Below, piece after piece: positions 53,954-61,517 of a DNA stretch of 64,000 bases. The stretch spans positions 62,001 to 126,000 of the forward strand of contig NZ_AZDV01000026.1 of assembly GCF_001434835.1 (NCBI RefSeq), in the 5' to 3' direction. The notes beneath the pieces are model-generated. The model saw only the letters and a program-made list of their open reading frames with translations. It was not told the DNA's origin and did no database searches. The stretch is from Levilactobacillus acidifarinae DSM 19394 = JCM 15949. Lineage in GTDB: Bacteria; Bacillota; Bacilli; Lactobacillales; Lactobacillaceae. Position 1 is the stretch's first letter; each line of letters opens with the position of its first letter. A program made the position numbers and the translations under genes.

Positions 53954-56065
53954 GTGAAGAATTTTTATAATCGCGTTAGTAACCGCAACCGGCAATCGCG
54001 GGGCCCACAAAAGTCCTCGATTCCGTTCCGGTTAAACTTTCTTTTCATTATTGTTGCCCTGTTATTTGCGGCGCTAATCGGTCAGTTAGCGTATCTGCAA
54101 GTGATTCATGGTGCGCAATTCAAGGCGGTCGTGAACCAAACGGATACGACCATTGAAACCACTAACGTCCAACGGGGGATGATTTATGATTCCAACGGGA
54201 AGGTCTTAGTCGGTAACCAGGCCCACCAGGCCATTGCGTATACCAAGGGCGTCAACGTCTTATCCACGGATATGTATTCGATTGCCAACCGGCTCGGAAA
54301 GTATTTAACGGTCTCGACCGGTACTTTGACGCCGCGACAATCGATCGACTATTATTTGACCAATACCAAGAATTTGGCCGCCGTGGAGAAGAAGATTCCG
54401 AACATCAAGCAGTATTCGGCGACGGAACGGTATAATAAGGCGTTGAGTTATTTGGAAAACGACTCGGGCTTTAAATTGACCGCGACGCAGAAGAATGCGG
54501 CCGAAATCTTCGCCAAGATGAGTGGCGCCTACGCGTTGTCGACCACCTACATCAAGGATTCCAACGTTTCCAGTCAAGAAATTGCGCAGATTGGGGAACA
54601 TTTATCCGAGATGCCGGGAATCAAGGTCAGCACCAGTTGGTCCCGGAATTACCCGAACGGTGAATCGATCAAGTCGATCATCGGGACGGTGTCTTCCGAA
54701 AAGACGGGGCTGCCAAGTGACGAAATCAACCAACTGTTAGCTCAGGGGTATTCTCGAAACGATAGTGTGGGCCAGTCCTACCTGGAGAAGGAATATGAGT
54801 CCGTCTTGCGCGGAACCAAGGCCGAAAAGCAGGTTGAAGTGGCCGGGAACAACACCATTACCAAGGAAGTTAAGAAGTACGGTGGTCAGAAGGGGGATAA
54901 CCTCCAATTGACCATTAATTCGACCTTCCAGTCCCAGCTTCAGAAGTTGGTCCGTTCGGCGGAATCTAACGCCGGCGGGTATTCTACGGGAACCTACGCG
55001 GTCGTGATGAACCCCAATACCGGGGCCGTCATTGGGATCGCCGGGGTTGACCGGGATCCGTCGACCGGGAAACTGACCGAAAACGCCTTAGGGACCATCA
55101 ACAGTGACATCGTCATGGGGTCCGTGGTCAAAGGGGCCATGGTCTCCGGGGCGTTAATGTCGGGGGTCATCACACCCGAGAACAATACGTTGACCGATGA
55201 AGTGATTAACATCGGGGGCGTTAAGAAGTCTTCCTGGTTCAACCACAGCGGGAGTGCCAACATTTCGGTGGACGCACCAACCGCTTTGGAAGTGTCGTCT
55301 AACTCCTACATGATGCAACTGGCCATGAAGGAAGCCGGGTTTAAGTATTCGGCGGGGGCGGCGCTCAACATGAGCACCAAGGCCTTTAGCATCGAACGGG
55401 GCTACTTTAACCAGTTCGGGTTGGGGGTTAAGACCGGGATTGACCTACCGGGCGAAAGCACCGGCTTGGAAGGGTCCAGTTCACGGACCAACATCGGGAG
55501 TGCCTTGGACTTGTCCTTTGGGAACTACGACGCCTACACGACCATGCAGGTGGCGCAGTACATGTCCACGGTGGCCAACGGGGGAACCCGGATCGCGCCA
55601 CACGTGGTTCAAGCCATCCGGGGGACCACGTCCGATGGGAAGCTAGGAACGGTGAAGTCCACGGTCACGCCGAAGGTCCTAAACACCATCGACATGACGG
55701 CCGCCCAGAAGAAACTGGTCAAAGAGGGGCTCTATGACGTGGTTCATGGGACCAACACCTACAAGACCGGGGCCGAGTTGGCGTCGATCTCGCCGGGAAT
55801 TTCCGCCAAGACGGGGACTGCCGAAACCTACTACAAGGGGCATTCGACGGTCACGTTGAGTCTGGCCTCCTACGCGCCATCGAACGATCCGCAAGTGGTC
55901 GTCGCGTTAGCCATGCCTAACTTGAGTACCAGCGATGAAGACAACAACATGAAGCTGGCTAAGCAGATTTATGCGGCCTACTGGAAGACGGTGCAGTCAA
56001 CGTCGACGTTGACGAACCCAACCAAGGCCACGACGGCGGGTTCTGCCCAGAATACGGCGGGTTAA
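53954..56065 (+). CDS. Penicillin-binding protein 2 transpeptidase (PBP2B/FtsI type)
   Basis: 703 aa class B PBP making peptide cross-links, probably at the septum. Short cytoplasmic basic start, transmembrane helix at about residues 28-50 (LNFLFIIVALLFAALIGQLAYL), dimerisation/pedestal domain (about 60-300) and transpeptidase domain with SxxK SVVK (about 390), SxN SSN (about 447) and KTG in AKTGTAE (about 617). The C-terminal tail is Thr/Ser-rich with no PASTA domain visible. GTG start; GGAGCAG upstream. Followed by rpmG with its own promoter. Confidence 0.93.
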   Translation: MKNFYNRVSNRNRQSRGPQKSSIPFRLNFLFIIVALLFAALIGQLAYLQVIHGAQFKAVVNQTDTTIETTNVQRGMIYDSNGKVLVGNQAHQAIAYTKGVNVLSTDMYSIANRLGKYLTVSTGTLTPRQSIDYYLTNTKNLAAVEKKIPNIKQYSATERYNKALSYLENDSGFKLTATQKNAAEIFAKMSGAYALSTTYIKDSNVSSQEIAQIGEHLSEMPGIKVSTSWSRNYPNGESIKSIIGTVSSEKTGLPSDEINQLLAQGYSRNDSVGQSYLEKEYESVLRGTKAEKQVEVAGNNTITKEVKKYGGQKGDNLQLTINSTFQSQLQKLVRSAESNAGGYSTGTYAVVMNPNTGAVIGIAGVDRDPSTGKLTENALGTINSDIVMGSVVKGAMVSGALMSGVITPENNTLTDEVINIGGVKKSSWFNHSGSANISVDAPTALEVSSNSYMMQLAMKEAGFKYSAGAALNMSTKAFSIERGYFNQFGLGVKTGIDLPGESTGLEGSSSRTNIGSALDLSFGNYDAYTTMQVAQYMSTVANGGTRIAPHVVQAIRGTTSDGKLGTVKSTVTPKVLNTIDMTAAQKKLVKEGLYDVVHGTNTYKTGAELASISPGISAKTGTAETYYKGHSTVTLSLASYAPSNDPQVVVALAMPNLSTSDEDNNMKLAKQIYAAYWKTVQSTSTLTNPTKATTAGSAQNTAG

Positions 56066-56128
56066 ACGCCTGTAAAGTAATTTTCCTTAACATTATTTGG
56101 ATAAGGGCTGGTAATTATGGCCGATTAA

Positions 56129-56137
56129 TGGTAATAT
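56129..56137 (+). promoter_or_regulatory. Extended -10 promoter of rpmG
   Basis: TGgTAATAT, hexamer 56132-56137, 55 bases before rpmG. Confidence 0.55.
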
Positions 56138-56191
56138 ATTACGAGTTAAGGCTCAAGCCTGTAATTCTGAACAAGTTGGGAGGTTACCCAC

Positions 56192-56341
56192 ATGCGTGTC
56201 CACATCACTTTAGAATGTACGGAATGCCACGAACGCAATTACTTATCCAGCAAGAACCGGCGTAATAACCCGGACCGGGTAGAATTCAAGAAATACTGCC
56301 CTCGCGAACGGAAAGTAACGTTGCATCGTGAAACTAAGTAA
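56192..56341 (+). CDS. rpmG: 50S ribosomal protein L33
   Basis: 49 aa ([20 protein letters not shown] ... KVTLHRETK). The first zinc pair CTEC is present, but the second pair is CPRE, leaving one Cys, so this is an intermediate between zinc-binding and zinc-free forms; other copies may exist elsewhere in the genome. GGGAGG RBS 7 bases upstream. Short terminator behind. Identification is firm. Confidence 0.96.
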   Translation: MRVHITLECTECHERNYLSSKNRRNNPDRVEFKKYCPRERKVTLHRETK

Positions 56342-56342
56342 G

Positions 56343-56374
56343 AGGTACGGGCGAAAGTCCGCACCTTTTTTTGT
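56343..56374 (+). terminator. Terminator of rpmG
   Basis: AGGT-a-CGG pairs with CCG-c-ACCT, then T7. Confidence 0.85.
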
Positions 56375-56484
56375 GCTAATTTTTACCGGTCAGCTACTCC
56401 CGTCAGCGGCCGGTCATTAAAACCTGAGAACCGGTCCCGCCAAGTCAGTTGCTATTCTTACGGGAGCCGGGTAATATCGAAGAT
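56375..56484. other. Intergenic segment between rpmG and repeat copy B
   Basis: GC-rich with three CCGGTC words and a CTCCCG/CGGGAG inverted pair (56396-56466). No gene or recognisable element. Confidence 0.4.
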
Positions 56485-56666
56485 AAAGTGACAAGAGTGG
56501 GCTAAAAGGCGATTAGCTGGCGAGCATGGACAACGGTTCGTAAGGCGGATAATCCTGAACCTGGATTATCTGACTTACGGGGTTAAGCGAAACCAGCTGC
56601 CTTTGAGCGCACGTTTCAATACTAGATATTCGGAGAACAAAAAGTTCTGAGACTTTGGTCCCAGAC
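56485..56666 (-). repeat. Dispersed intergenic repeat, copy B (inverse orientation)
   Basis: The reverse complement aligns along its length with 39083-39252. Differences are spread evenly. The stem CGTAAG/CTTACG is kept and in copy B extends with an inner GATAATCC/GGATTATC pairing, the arms lying at about 56539-56578. The GTCTGGGAC...GTCTCAG hairpin end faces the downstream gene fthC. Confidence 0.85.
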
Positions 56667-56698
56667 CCGTGCCATAATTTTTTAAGGAGGTGGCGGAC

Positions 56699-57238
56699 AT
56701 GGAAAAAGCCCCATTACGCCAACAAACGATTCAGGCATTAAGCCAGCTGCCGGCCGACCAACGACAAGCAGCCAGTGAGCGGCTCTATCAAGCCCTGTGG
56801 GCCTTACCCCAGTGGCAGGCCGCCCAAACGATTGCGACAACTTTAAGTAGCGCCATTGAGCTCAATACGCAGCCCATTATTGCCCGGGCGCAGGCGGAAG
56901 GTAAAACGGTGGCGGTCCCGCAGACGCTGCCCCATCGGCAGATGGCTTTTCGCCCGTTAACGGCCGATACGACGCTAGTGACCACCAAGTTTGGCTTACA
57001 GGAACCGCAGGACGGGCCGGTCATTGCCCCAGCGGACTTTGATTTGATCGTGGTCCCCGGACTTAAATTTGCGACTACGGGGGAACGCTTGGGCTTTGGG
57101 GGCGGGTACTATGACCGCTACTTACCCCAAACGACGGGGTATAAGGTGGCGTTAGCGCTGCCGGCCCAGCAGGCCGTTCGGCCCACGTGGCCGGTCGAGG
57201 CGTTTGACGTGTTATTAGACGCGGTACTTAACGGATAA
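56699..57238 (+). CDS. fthC: 5-formyltetrahydrofolate cyclo-ligase
   Basis: 179 aa. ATP-dependent conversion of 5-formyl-THF to 5,10-methenyl-THF. The signature GERLGFGGGYYDRYL lies near the C-terminus (about 123-137) with PGLKFATT before it; the N-terminus lacks obvious membrane parts. ATG 56699 is 8 bases after AAGGAGG; GTG 56690 overlaps that RBS. Followed after 16 bases by the rhomboid gene, a common pair in Firmicutes. Confidence 0.93.
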   Translation: MEKAPLRQQTIQALSQLPADQRQAASERLYQALWALPQWQAAQTIATTLSSAIELNTQPIIARAQAEGKTVAVPQTLPHRQMAFRPLTADTTLVTTKFGLQEPQDGPVIAPADFDLIVVPGLKFATTGERLGFGGGYYDRYLPQTTGYKVALALPAQQAVRPTWPVEAFDVLLDAVLNG

Positions 57239-57254
57239 CGAGGGGAGTTTTTTG

Positions 57255-57935
57255 GTGACAAATTGGCAGCGACGCATTCGGCAACTCGACCAGGCCCCGT
57301 TTATCACGGTTGGGTTGATTGCCATCATGGTTTTGGTCTATCTGGCCATGACCTTAGCCGGCGGAAGCACGAACATCAACGTGTTGATCACGTTTGGGGC
57401 TAAGGTCAACGCGCTGATTCAGCAGGGTCAGTGGTGGCGCTTAATTACGCCGATTTTCTTACACATCGGGTTTACCCACATCCTGATGAACATGATCACG
57501 TTATACTTCGTGGGGATTCAATTGGAGGCCGCTTTCGGTCATTTACGGTACTTAGGCATTTTCCTGTTAGCCGGTGTGGGGGGCAACATCGCCAGTTTTT
57601 GTTTCTCCGATAGTTTATCGGCCGGGGCCAGTACCGCCATCTTCGGGCTCTTTGGGGCCTTTCTGATGTTGGGTGAATCGTTCTGGCAAAACGCGGTGAT
57701 TCGGCAGTTAGCCAACACGTTTTTAGCGTTTATCGTGATGAACCTGGCGTTTGACCTCTTTACCCCGGGCATTGATTTAGCGGGCCATATCGGGGGCCTG
57801 GTGGCCGGTTTCTTGGCGGCTTACTTGATGGGCGTGCCAAGAATTGGTAAAGTTAACCTGGTGAAACGGCTCATCGCTACCGTGGTGTTGATTGGCGGCT
57901 TCGTTTGGTTAGTACTTCACGGAATGGCGCAGTAA
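57255..57935 (+). CDS. Rhomboid family intramembrane serine protease
   Basis: 226 aa with 6-7 transmembrane helices. Conserved FLHIGFTHILMNMITLYFVG (HxxxN motif in the second helix), catalytic Ser in SAGASTAIFGLFGAF (GxS, about residue 122) and catalytic His in DLAGHIGGLVAGF (about 178). Cleaves membrane proteins within the bilayer; no substrate is known here. GTG 57255 gives 7 bases to AGGGGAG; TTG 57252 is one codon earlier. Part of the fthC-rhomboid-yqgQ-glcK unit, the same order as in other Firmicutes. Confidence 0.94.
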   Translation: MTNWQRRIRQLDQAPFITVGLIAIMVLVYLAMTLAGGSTNINVLITFGAKVNALIQQGQWWRLITPIFLHIGFTHILMNMITLYFVGIQLEAAFGHLRYLGIFLLAGVGGNIASFCFSDSLSAGASTAIFGLFGAFLMLGESFWQNAVIRQLANTFLAFIVMNLAFDLFTPGIDLAGHIGGLVAGFLAAYLMGVPRIGKVNLVKRLIATVVLIGGFVWLVLHGMAQ

Positions 57936-57978
57936 TTTTGCAAAATGTATCGTGCAATTTGACGGAGGTTGTGGCACA

Positions 57979-58209
57979 ATGAGAACGTTATATGATGTTC
58001 AGCAGCTACTTAAAAACTTTGGTATTTATGTGTACGTCGGCAAGCGTATGTGGGACATTGAGGTCATGGCGTTGGAATTAGATCACCTGCGGCAAGCAAA
58101 GGTGGTCGACGAACCAACCTTCGTTCAGGCCAAATTGGTTCTCACGCATGAACACCGAATCGAGGAACAACGGGCAAAAGATCAGCACCAATCCATTGGA
58201 GGGATTTAG
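57979..58209 (+). CDS. yqgQ: YqgQ family protein (DUF910)
   Basis: 76 aa small cytosolic helical protein: RTLYDVQQLLKNFGIYVYVGKR and ELDHLRQAKVVDEPTF are family-typical. It is nearly always found between a rhomboid gene and glucokinase. Function unknown. ATG 57979 with GGAGG upstream. 4 bases before the glcK start. Confidence 0.9.
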   Translation: MRTLYDVQQLLKNFGIYVYVGKRMWDIEVMALELDHLRQAKVVDEPTFVQAKLVLTHEHRIEEQRAKDQHQSIGGI

Positions 58210-58213
58210 AATT

Positions 58214-59185
58214 ATGGCACGGAATTTAATTGGGATCGATTTAGGTGGGACCACCACCAAGATGGCCTTTATTGCGGTCGACGGGGAAATCCTGGCGAAG
58301 TGGAGTATTCCGACGGATACCAACGACGACGGCAGCCACATTATTCCAAACATCATTAAATCAATCAACGAGCACATCACGAGCTCAGAATTTAGCAAGG
58401 CCGATTTCTTAGGCATTGGCATGGGTGTCCCCGGTCCGGTCGATATTGAAAATGGAACCGTTCTCTTTGCAGTCAACCTGAACTGGAAGACGCGTCAACG
58501 GGTCCGCGACCAGATCCAAGAAGGACTGGGCTTACAATTCGTGTTGGACAACGATGCGAACGTCGCCTCACTCGGAGAATACTGGAAGGGTGCCGGCGAG
58601 AAGGACGAAGACGTGGTCTTTGTGACCTTAGGTACCGGTGTCGGTGGTGGGGTCATCGCCGGTGGCCGGCTGTTACACGGGGTCAACGGTGGAGCCGGAG
58701 AACTCGGCCACGTGACCGTTCAACCGAACGGGTACCTGTGTAACTGTGGGAAGCGCGGTTGTCTCGAACAATACGCATCCGCTACGGGGATCGTTCACGT
58801 GGCTGCCGACATGGCCAAGGACTTCTTGGGCACGTCGCGGTTAAAGGAAATGGAAGATAATCAGGAAAGCATCACGTCCAAGATGATCTTCTACTTGGCC
58901 GATAACGGCGACATCTTAGCCAACCAGGTGGTCGATCGGGTGACCTACTACCTCGGGTTAGCCCTGGCCAACGTGGCCAACATCTTGAACCCAGCGAACA
59001 TCATTATCGGCGGGGGCGTTTCTAACGCGGGGAACACGTTGTTACAACCAACGACGCGTTACTTCCAGGAAAACGCTTTTCCTGCTGCCCGGGACACGAC
59101 CAAGTTGCGGTTAGCGCAACTGGGGAACGATGCCGGGGTAATCGGGGCCGCTTCGTTAGCGTTACGGTTCCAAAAAACTAATTAA
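58214..59185 (+). CDS. glcK: Glucokinase, ROK family
   Basis: 323 aa. Phosphorylates glucose with ATP. N-terminal ATP site IGIDLGGTTTKMAF, sugar-binding region VLDNDANVASLGEYWKGAG, TLGTGVGGGVIAGG, ELGHVTV and the ROK zinc motif CNCGKRGCLEQYASATGI. GGAGGG RBS. In an operon with yqgQ and a rhodanese-like gene. Confidence 0.96.
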   Translation: MARNLIGIDLGGTTTKMAFIAVDGEILAKWSIPTDTNDDGSHIIPNIIKSINEHITSSEFSKADFLGIGMGVPGPVDIENGTVLFAVNLNWKTRQRVRDQIQEGLGLQFVLDNDANVASLGEYWKGAGEKDEDVVFVTLGTGVGGGVIAGGRLLHGVNGGAGELGHVTVQPNGYLCNCGKRGCLEQYASATGIVHVAADMAKDFLGTSRLKEMEDNQESITSKMIFYLADNGDILANQVVDRVTYYLGLALANVANILNPANIIIGGGVSNAGNTLLQPTTRYFQENAFPAARDTTKLRLAQLGNDAGVIGAASLALRFQKTN

Positions 59186-59216
59186 GCACTAGCTGTTAAG
59201 GAAGGACGATTTTGTT

Positions 59217-59627
59217 TTGGTAATTGCAGTTTCCGGGTGGACAATTTATACCATCATCTTGATTTTAATTTTAGTAGGTTGGGGCGGTTGGCAGCTCAGT
59301 ACCATTCTGCGCCGTAACCGTGTCGCCACGCTTATCGACGAAAAGACCTTTCAGGAAGGCATGCGGAAGGCCCAAGTCATTGATTTACGGGAAAAGAAGG
59401 ATTTTGATGCTGGTCACATTTTGGGTGCCCGGAACATTCCTTTTTCCACGTTTGCGGCTTATCACACTCAGTTGCGGCCGGACTTACCGGTTTACCTCTA
59501 TGATCAGGGGAAATCGCTGAGTACCCGGGCCGCCATCACGCTGGGGAAGGACGACTTTAAGGAAATCTATATCTTAAAGACCGGCTACGCGCGTTGGGAA
59601 GGTAAAACCAAAAAAACGAAGTATTAA
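59217..59627 (+). CDS. Membrane-anchored rhodanese-like protein lacking the active-site Cys
   Basis: 136 aa. One transmembrane helix at about residues 8-26 (TIYTIILILILVGWGGW), then a rhodanese domain (AQVIDLREKKDFDAGHILGARNIPFSTF). The loop that normally begins with the catalytic Cys reads YLYDQGKSLSTRAA: Asp in place of Cys, so sulfur transfer is unlikely and the domain may only bind. TTG 59217 after GGAAGGA. Last gene of the glcK operon, as in related species. Confidence 0.88.
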   Translation: MVIAVSGWTIYTIILILILVGWGGWQLSTILRRNRVATLIDEKTFQEGMRKAQVIDLREKKDFDAGHILGARNIPFSTFAAYHTQLRPDLPVYLYDQGKSLSTRAAITLGKDDFKEIYILKTGYARWEGKTKKTKY

Positions 59628-59632
59628 TCGTC

Positions 59633-59678
59633 AAAAAAGGGATCATCACCGTGGGTTAAACGGGGATGATCCCTTTTT
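59633..59678. terminator. Bidirectional terminator of glcK operon and the DUF3042 gene
   Basis: AAAAAGGGATCATC pairs with GATGATCCCTTTTT, inner CCG/CGG. Confidence 0.95.
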
Positions 59679-59686
59679 CGTTAGGC

Positions 59687-59866
59687 CTAGTAGCCGTGGT
59701 GAGCGGAATGGCTCTTCCGGTTAGCCTTTTTGCGGTTTTCTTCGAACCGGGATTCTTGATCTTCGATCGGTTGAACGACCTTTTTCTTAAAGGAGAACAC
59801 GGCGCCGGCAACGGCACTGGCGGTGGCGACTACGCCGAAGAGAAAACCCTTGGTAAAATGTTTCAT
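59687..59866 (-). CDS. DUF3042 family small protein, 59 aa
   Basis: A 59-codon gene, MKHFTKGFLFGVVATASAVA then GAVFSFKKKVVQPIEDQESR and a basic, His-rich end (KKANRKSHSAHHGY). This matches the DUF3042 microprotein of lactobacilli. A short hydrophobic helix (residues 8-25) suggests membrane attachment. RBS AAAGGGG precedes the ATG by 11 bases. A plus-strand frame across this region is a shadow. Function unknown. Confidence 0.88.
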   Translation of the reverse strand: MKHFTKGFLFGVVATASAVAGAVFSFKKKVVQPIEDQESRFEENRKKANRKSHSAHHGY

Positions 59867-60048
59867 GGTCAGAAGACCCCTTTCATTGAGAGACTTAGTT
59901 ATCCGCTTCCATTATGCAAGGTTCTTAGAAAAATAGCTAGTGATTTAGCTTTGAGCGGCGGAAAAGTTAAGGGGCACGGCGATTTCCTCGGCACGGGAAG
60001 AAAACCTATGGTAACCTTAGCTTAGCAGTTAACGAGGAGCGACGAATT

Positions 60049-60966
60049 ATGGAAAAAGTGTTAGCCATCGTGGGCCCGACGGCGGTTGGTAAGACCGCCC
60101 TGGCCATCGCCTTGGCCCAAGAATTTAACGGGGAGATCATCTCCGGGGACTCCATGCAGGTTTACCGGCATCTAGATATCGGGACGGCCAAGGCCACCCC
60201 GGCCGAGCAGCAACAGGCCCCGCATCACTTGATCGACGTGTGTGACGTCACGCAACAGTTCACCGTGGCCCAGTTTGTGGCCGCGGCCCGGCCACTGATC
60301 ACGGCAATCACGGCTCGCGGACACCTCCCGATCATCGCCGGGGGCACCGGCTTTTATTTGCAGGCCCTCTTCGACGGTTTGGCGCTGGGAGCCGCCGCAC
60401 CCGGTGATCCCGCACTCCGGGCGCAACTGCGCGCCGAAGCCACGGCCCACGGCCCACAGGCTCTGTGGGAACGGTTACGCGACCAGGACCCGGTGGCCGC
60501 CGCGAAGATTCCGCCGACCAACGTTCGCCGTACCGTACGCGCGTTAGAAGTTATCCAGGTCACGGGGCAACTCTTCTCCCATCAGGCGAACGGGGGACCC
60601 ACCTATGATGAACGCTACTTAGCCTTGACGACCGATCGGCAATTGCTCTATCGGCGAATTAACACCCGGGTGGACGGGATGGTGCAAAGTGGTCTACTTG
60701 ACGAAGTTCGGTGGTTGGCCCAACAAGGAGGGGCCGATTTACCGGCCGCTAGCGGCATCGGTTACCGTGAATTACTGCCGGTTCTGGCACAGCCCGACCG
60801 ACTACCAGCGGCGATTGAGCGGGTGAAACAGGACTCCCGGCACTACGCTAAGCGACAATTAACCTGGTTCAAACACCAGACGACCGCGGTTTGGTACGAT
60901 TTGGTGCAGCACCCAACGCAACGCCAGGAAATCGATCAGTGGGTCGCCCAGTGGTTGGCCCATTAG
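60049..60966 (+). CDS. miaA: tRNA dimethylallyltransferase
   Basis: 305 aa. Adds the isopentenyl group to A37 of UNN-reading tRNAs. P-loop GPTAVGKTALAIALA, GDSMQVYRHLDIGTAKATP, DVCDVTQQFTVAQF, GGTGFYLQALFDGL and NVRRTVRALEVI all fit. Many GC-rich codons. GAGGAG RBS. Upstream of glnR-glnA as in other Firmicutes. Confidence 0.96.
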   Translation: MEKVLAIVGPTAVGKTALAIALAQEFNGEIISGDSMQVYRHLDIGTAKATPAEQQQAPHHLIDVCDVTQQFTVAQFVAAARPLITAITARGHLPIIAGGTGFYLQALFDGLALGAAAPGDPALRAQLRAEATAHGPQALWERLRDQDPVAAAKIPPTNVRRTVRALEVIQVTGQLFSHQANGGPTYDERYLALTTDRQLLYRRINTRVDGMVQSGLLDEVRWLAQQGGADLPAASGIGYRELLPVLAQPDRLPAAIERVKQDSRHYAKRQLTWFKHQTTAVWYDLVQHPTQRQEIDQWVAQWLAH

Positions 60967-61007
60967 TTCTTACGATTAACTAAAGATTGGCAAAATTCCG
61001 CCGTAGA

Positions 61008-61024
61008 TGTCACAAAAGGTAACA
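61008..61024. promoter_or_regulatory. GlnR box
   Basis: TGTCACAAAAGGTAACA matches the GlnR/TnrA consensus TGTNAN7TNACA exactly. It sits 7 bases before the -35 of glnR, so GlnR autoregulation under nitrogen excess is expected. Confidence 0.92.
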
Positions 61025-61031
61025 TCCTAGC

Positions 61032-61059
61032 TTGACTCCCTTCGGTGGCGTGGTATGAT
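61032..61059 (+). promoter_or_regulatory. Promoter of glnR-glnA
   Basis: TTGACT (61032-61037), 16-base spacer, TATGAT (61054-61059). Confidence 0.85.
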
Positions 61060-61087
61060 ATCGGTATAGTTGAAGGGGGCCGGTAGG

Positions 61088-61474
61088 TTGAAAGGAAAAG
61101 AACTCCGGCGGTCACTGGCTGTTTTGCCGATTGGGACCGTGATGAAATTAACGAGTCTCACGGCCCGGCAGATTCGCTACTACGAAGCACAAGGGCTAGT
61201 GACCCCACAACGTAACGACGGCAATCGACGGATGTATTCGCTAAACGACGTTGACCGGTTGTTGGAAATTAAGGATTACCTCGATGATGGGGTGAACGTG
61301 GCGGGCATCAAAGCCATTTACGACCAACAGGCCAAGGCCGCCGCCGCCCGTAAAGCGGCGCAGGAACGCCCGCTAACGGATGCGGACGTCCGGCGGATCT
61401 TGCAGGATGAATTCATTCGGCAAGGCGGCTTGGGGCACACCCCAAACGGCTTGGATCAACGCCGACCTCTGTAG
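61088..61474 (+). CDS. glnR: MerR-family nitrogen repressor GlnR
   Basis: 128 aa. MerR-type DNA-binding domain: VMKLTSLTARQIRYYEAQGLVTPQRNDGNRRMYSLNDVDRL, then a short regulatory C-terminus (LGHTPNGLDQRRPL) that contacts feedback-inhibited glutamine synthetase in the Bacillus system. TTG 61088 is set by AAGGGGG 8 bases upstream; an earlier TTG at 61070 precedes the RBS. Autoregulated by the box at 61008. Operon with glnA. Confidence 0.94.
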   Translation: MKGKELRRSLAVLPIGTVMKLTSLTARQIRYYEAQGLVTPQRNDGNRRMYSLNDVDRLLEIKDYLDDGVNVAGIKAIYDQQAKAAAARKAAQERPLTDADVRRILQDEFIRQGGLGHTPNGLDQRRPL

Positions 61475-61517
61475 CAATGGATATTTGGGCATAAAATTTT
61501 GATAGGGAGCGATTTGC

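Noticed and set aside
56375-56484. CCGGTC words and CTCCCG/CGGGAG pair as a regulatory array
   Set aside because: Short GC-rich words of this sort are expected at this base composition, and spacing is irregular.
59666-60025. 119-codon plus-strand frame across 59666-60025
   Set aside because: It is antisense to the DUF3042 gene, crosses its promoter region and has no RBS or recognisable domain.
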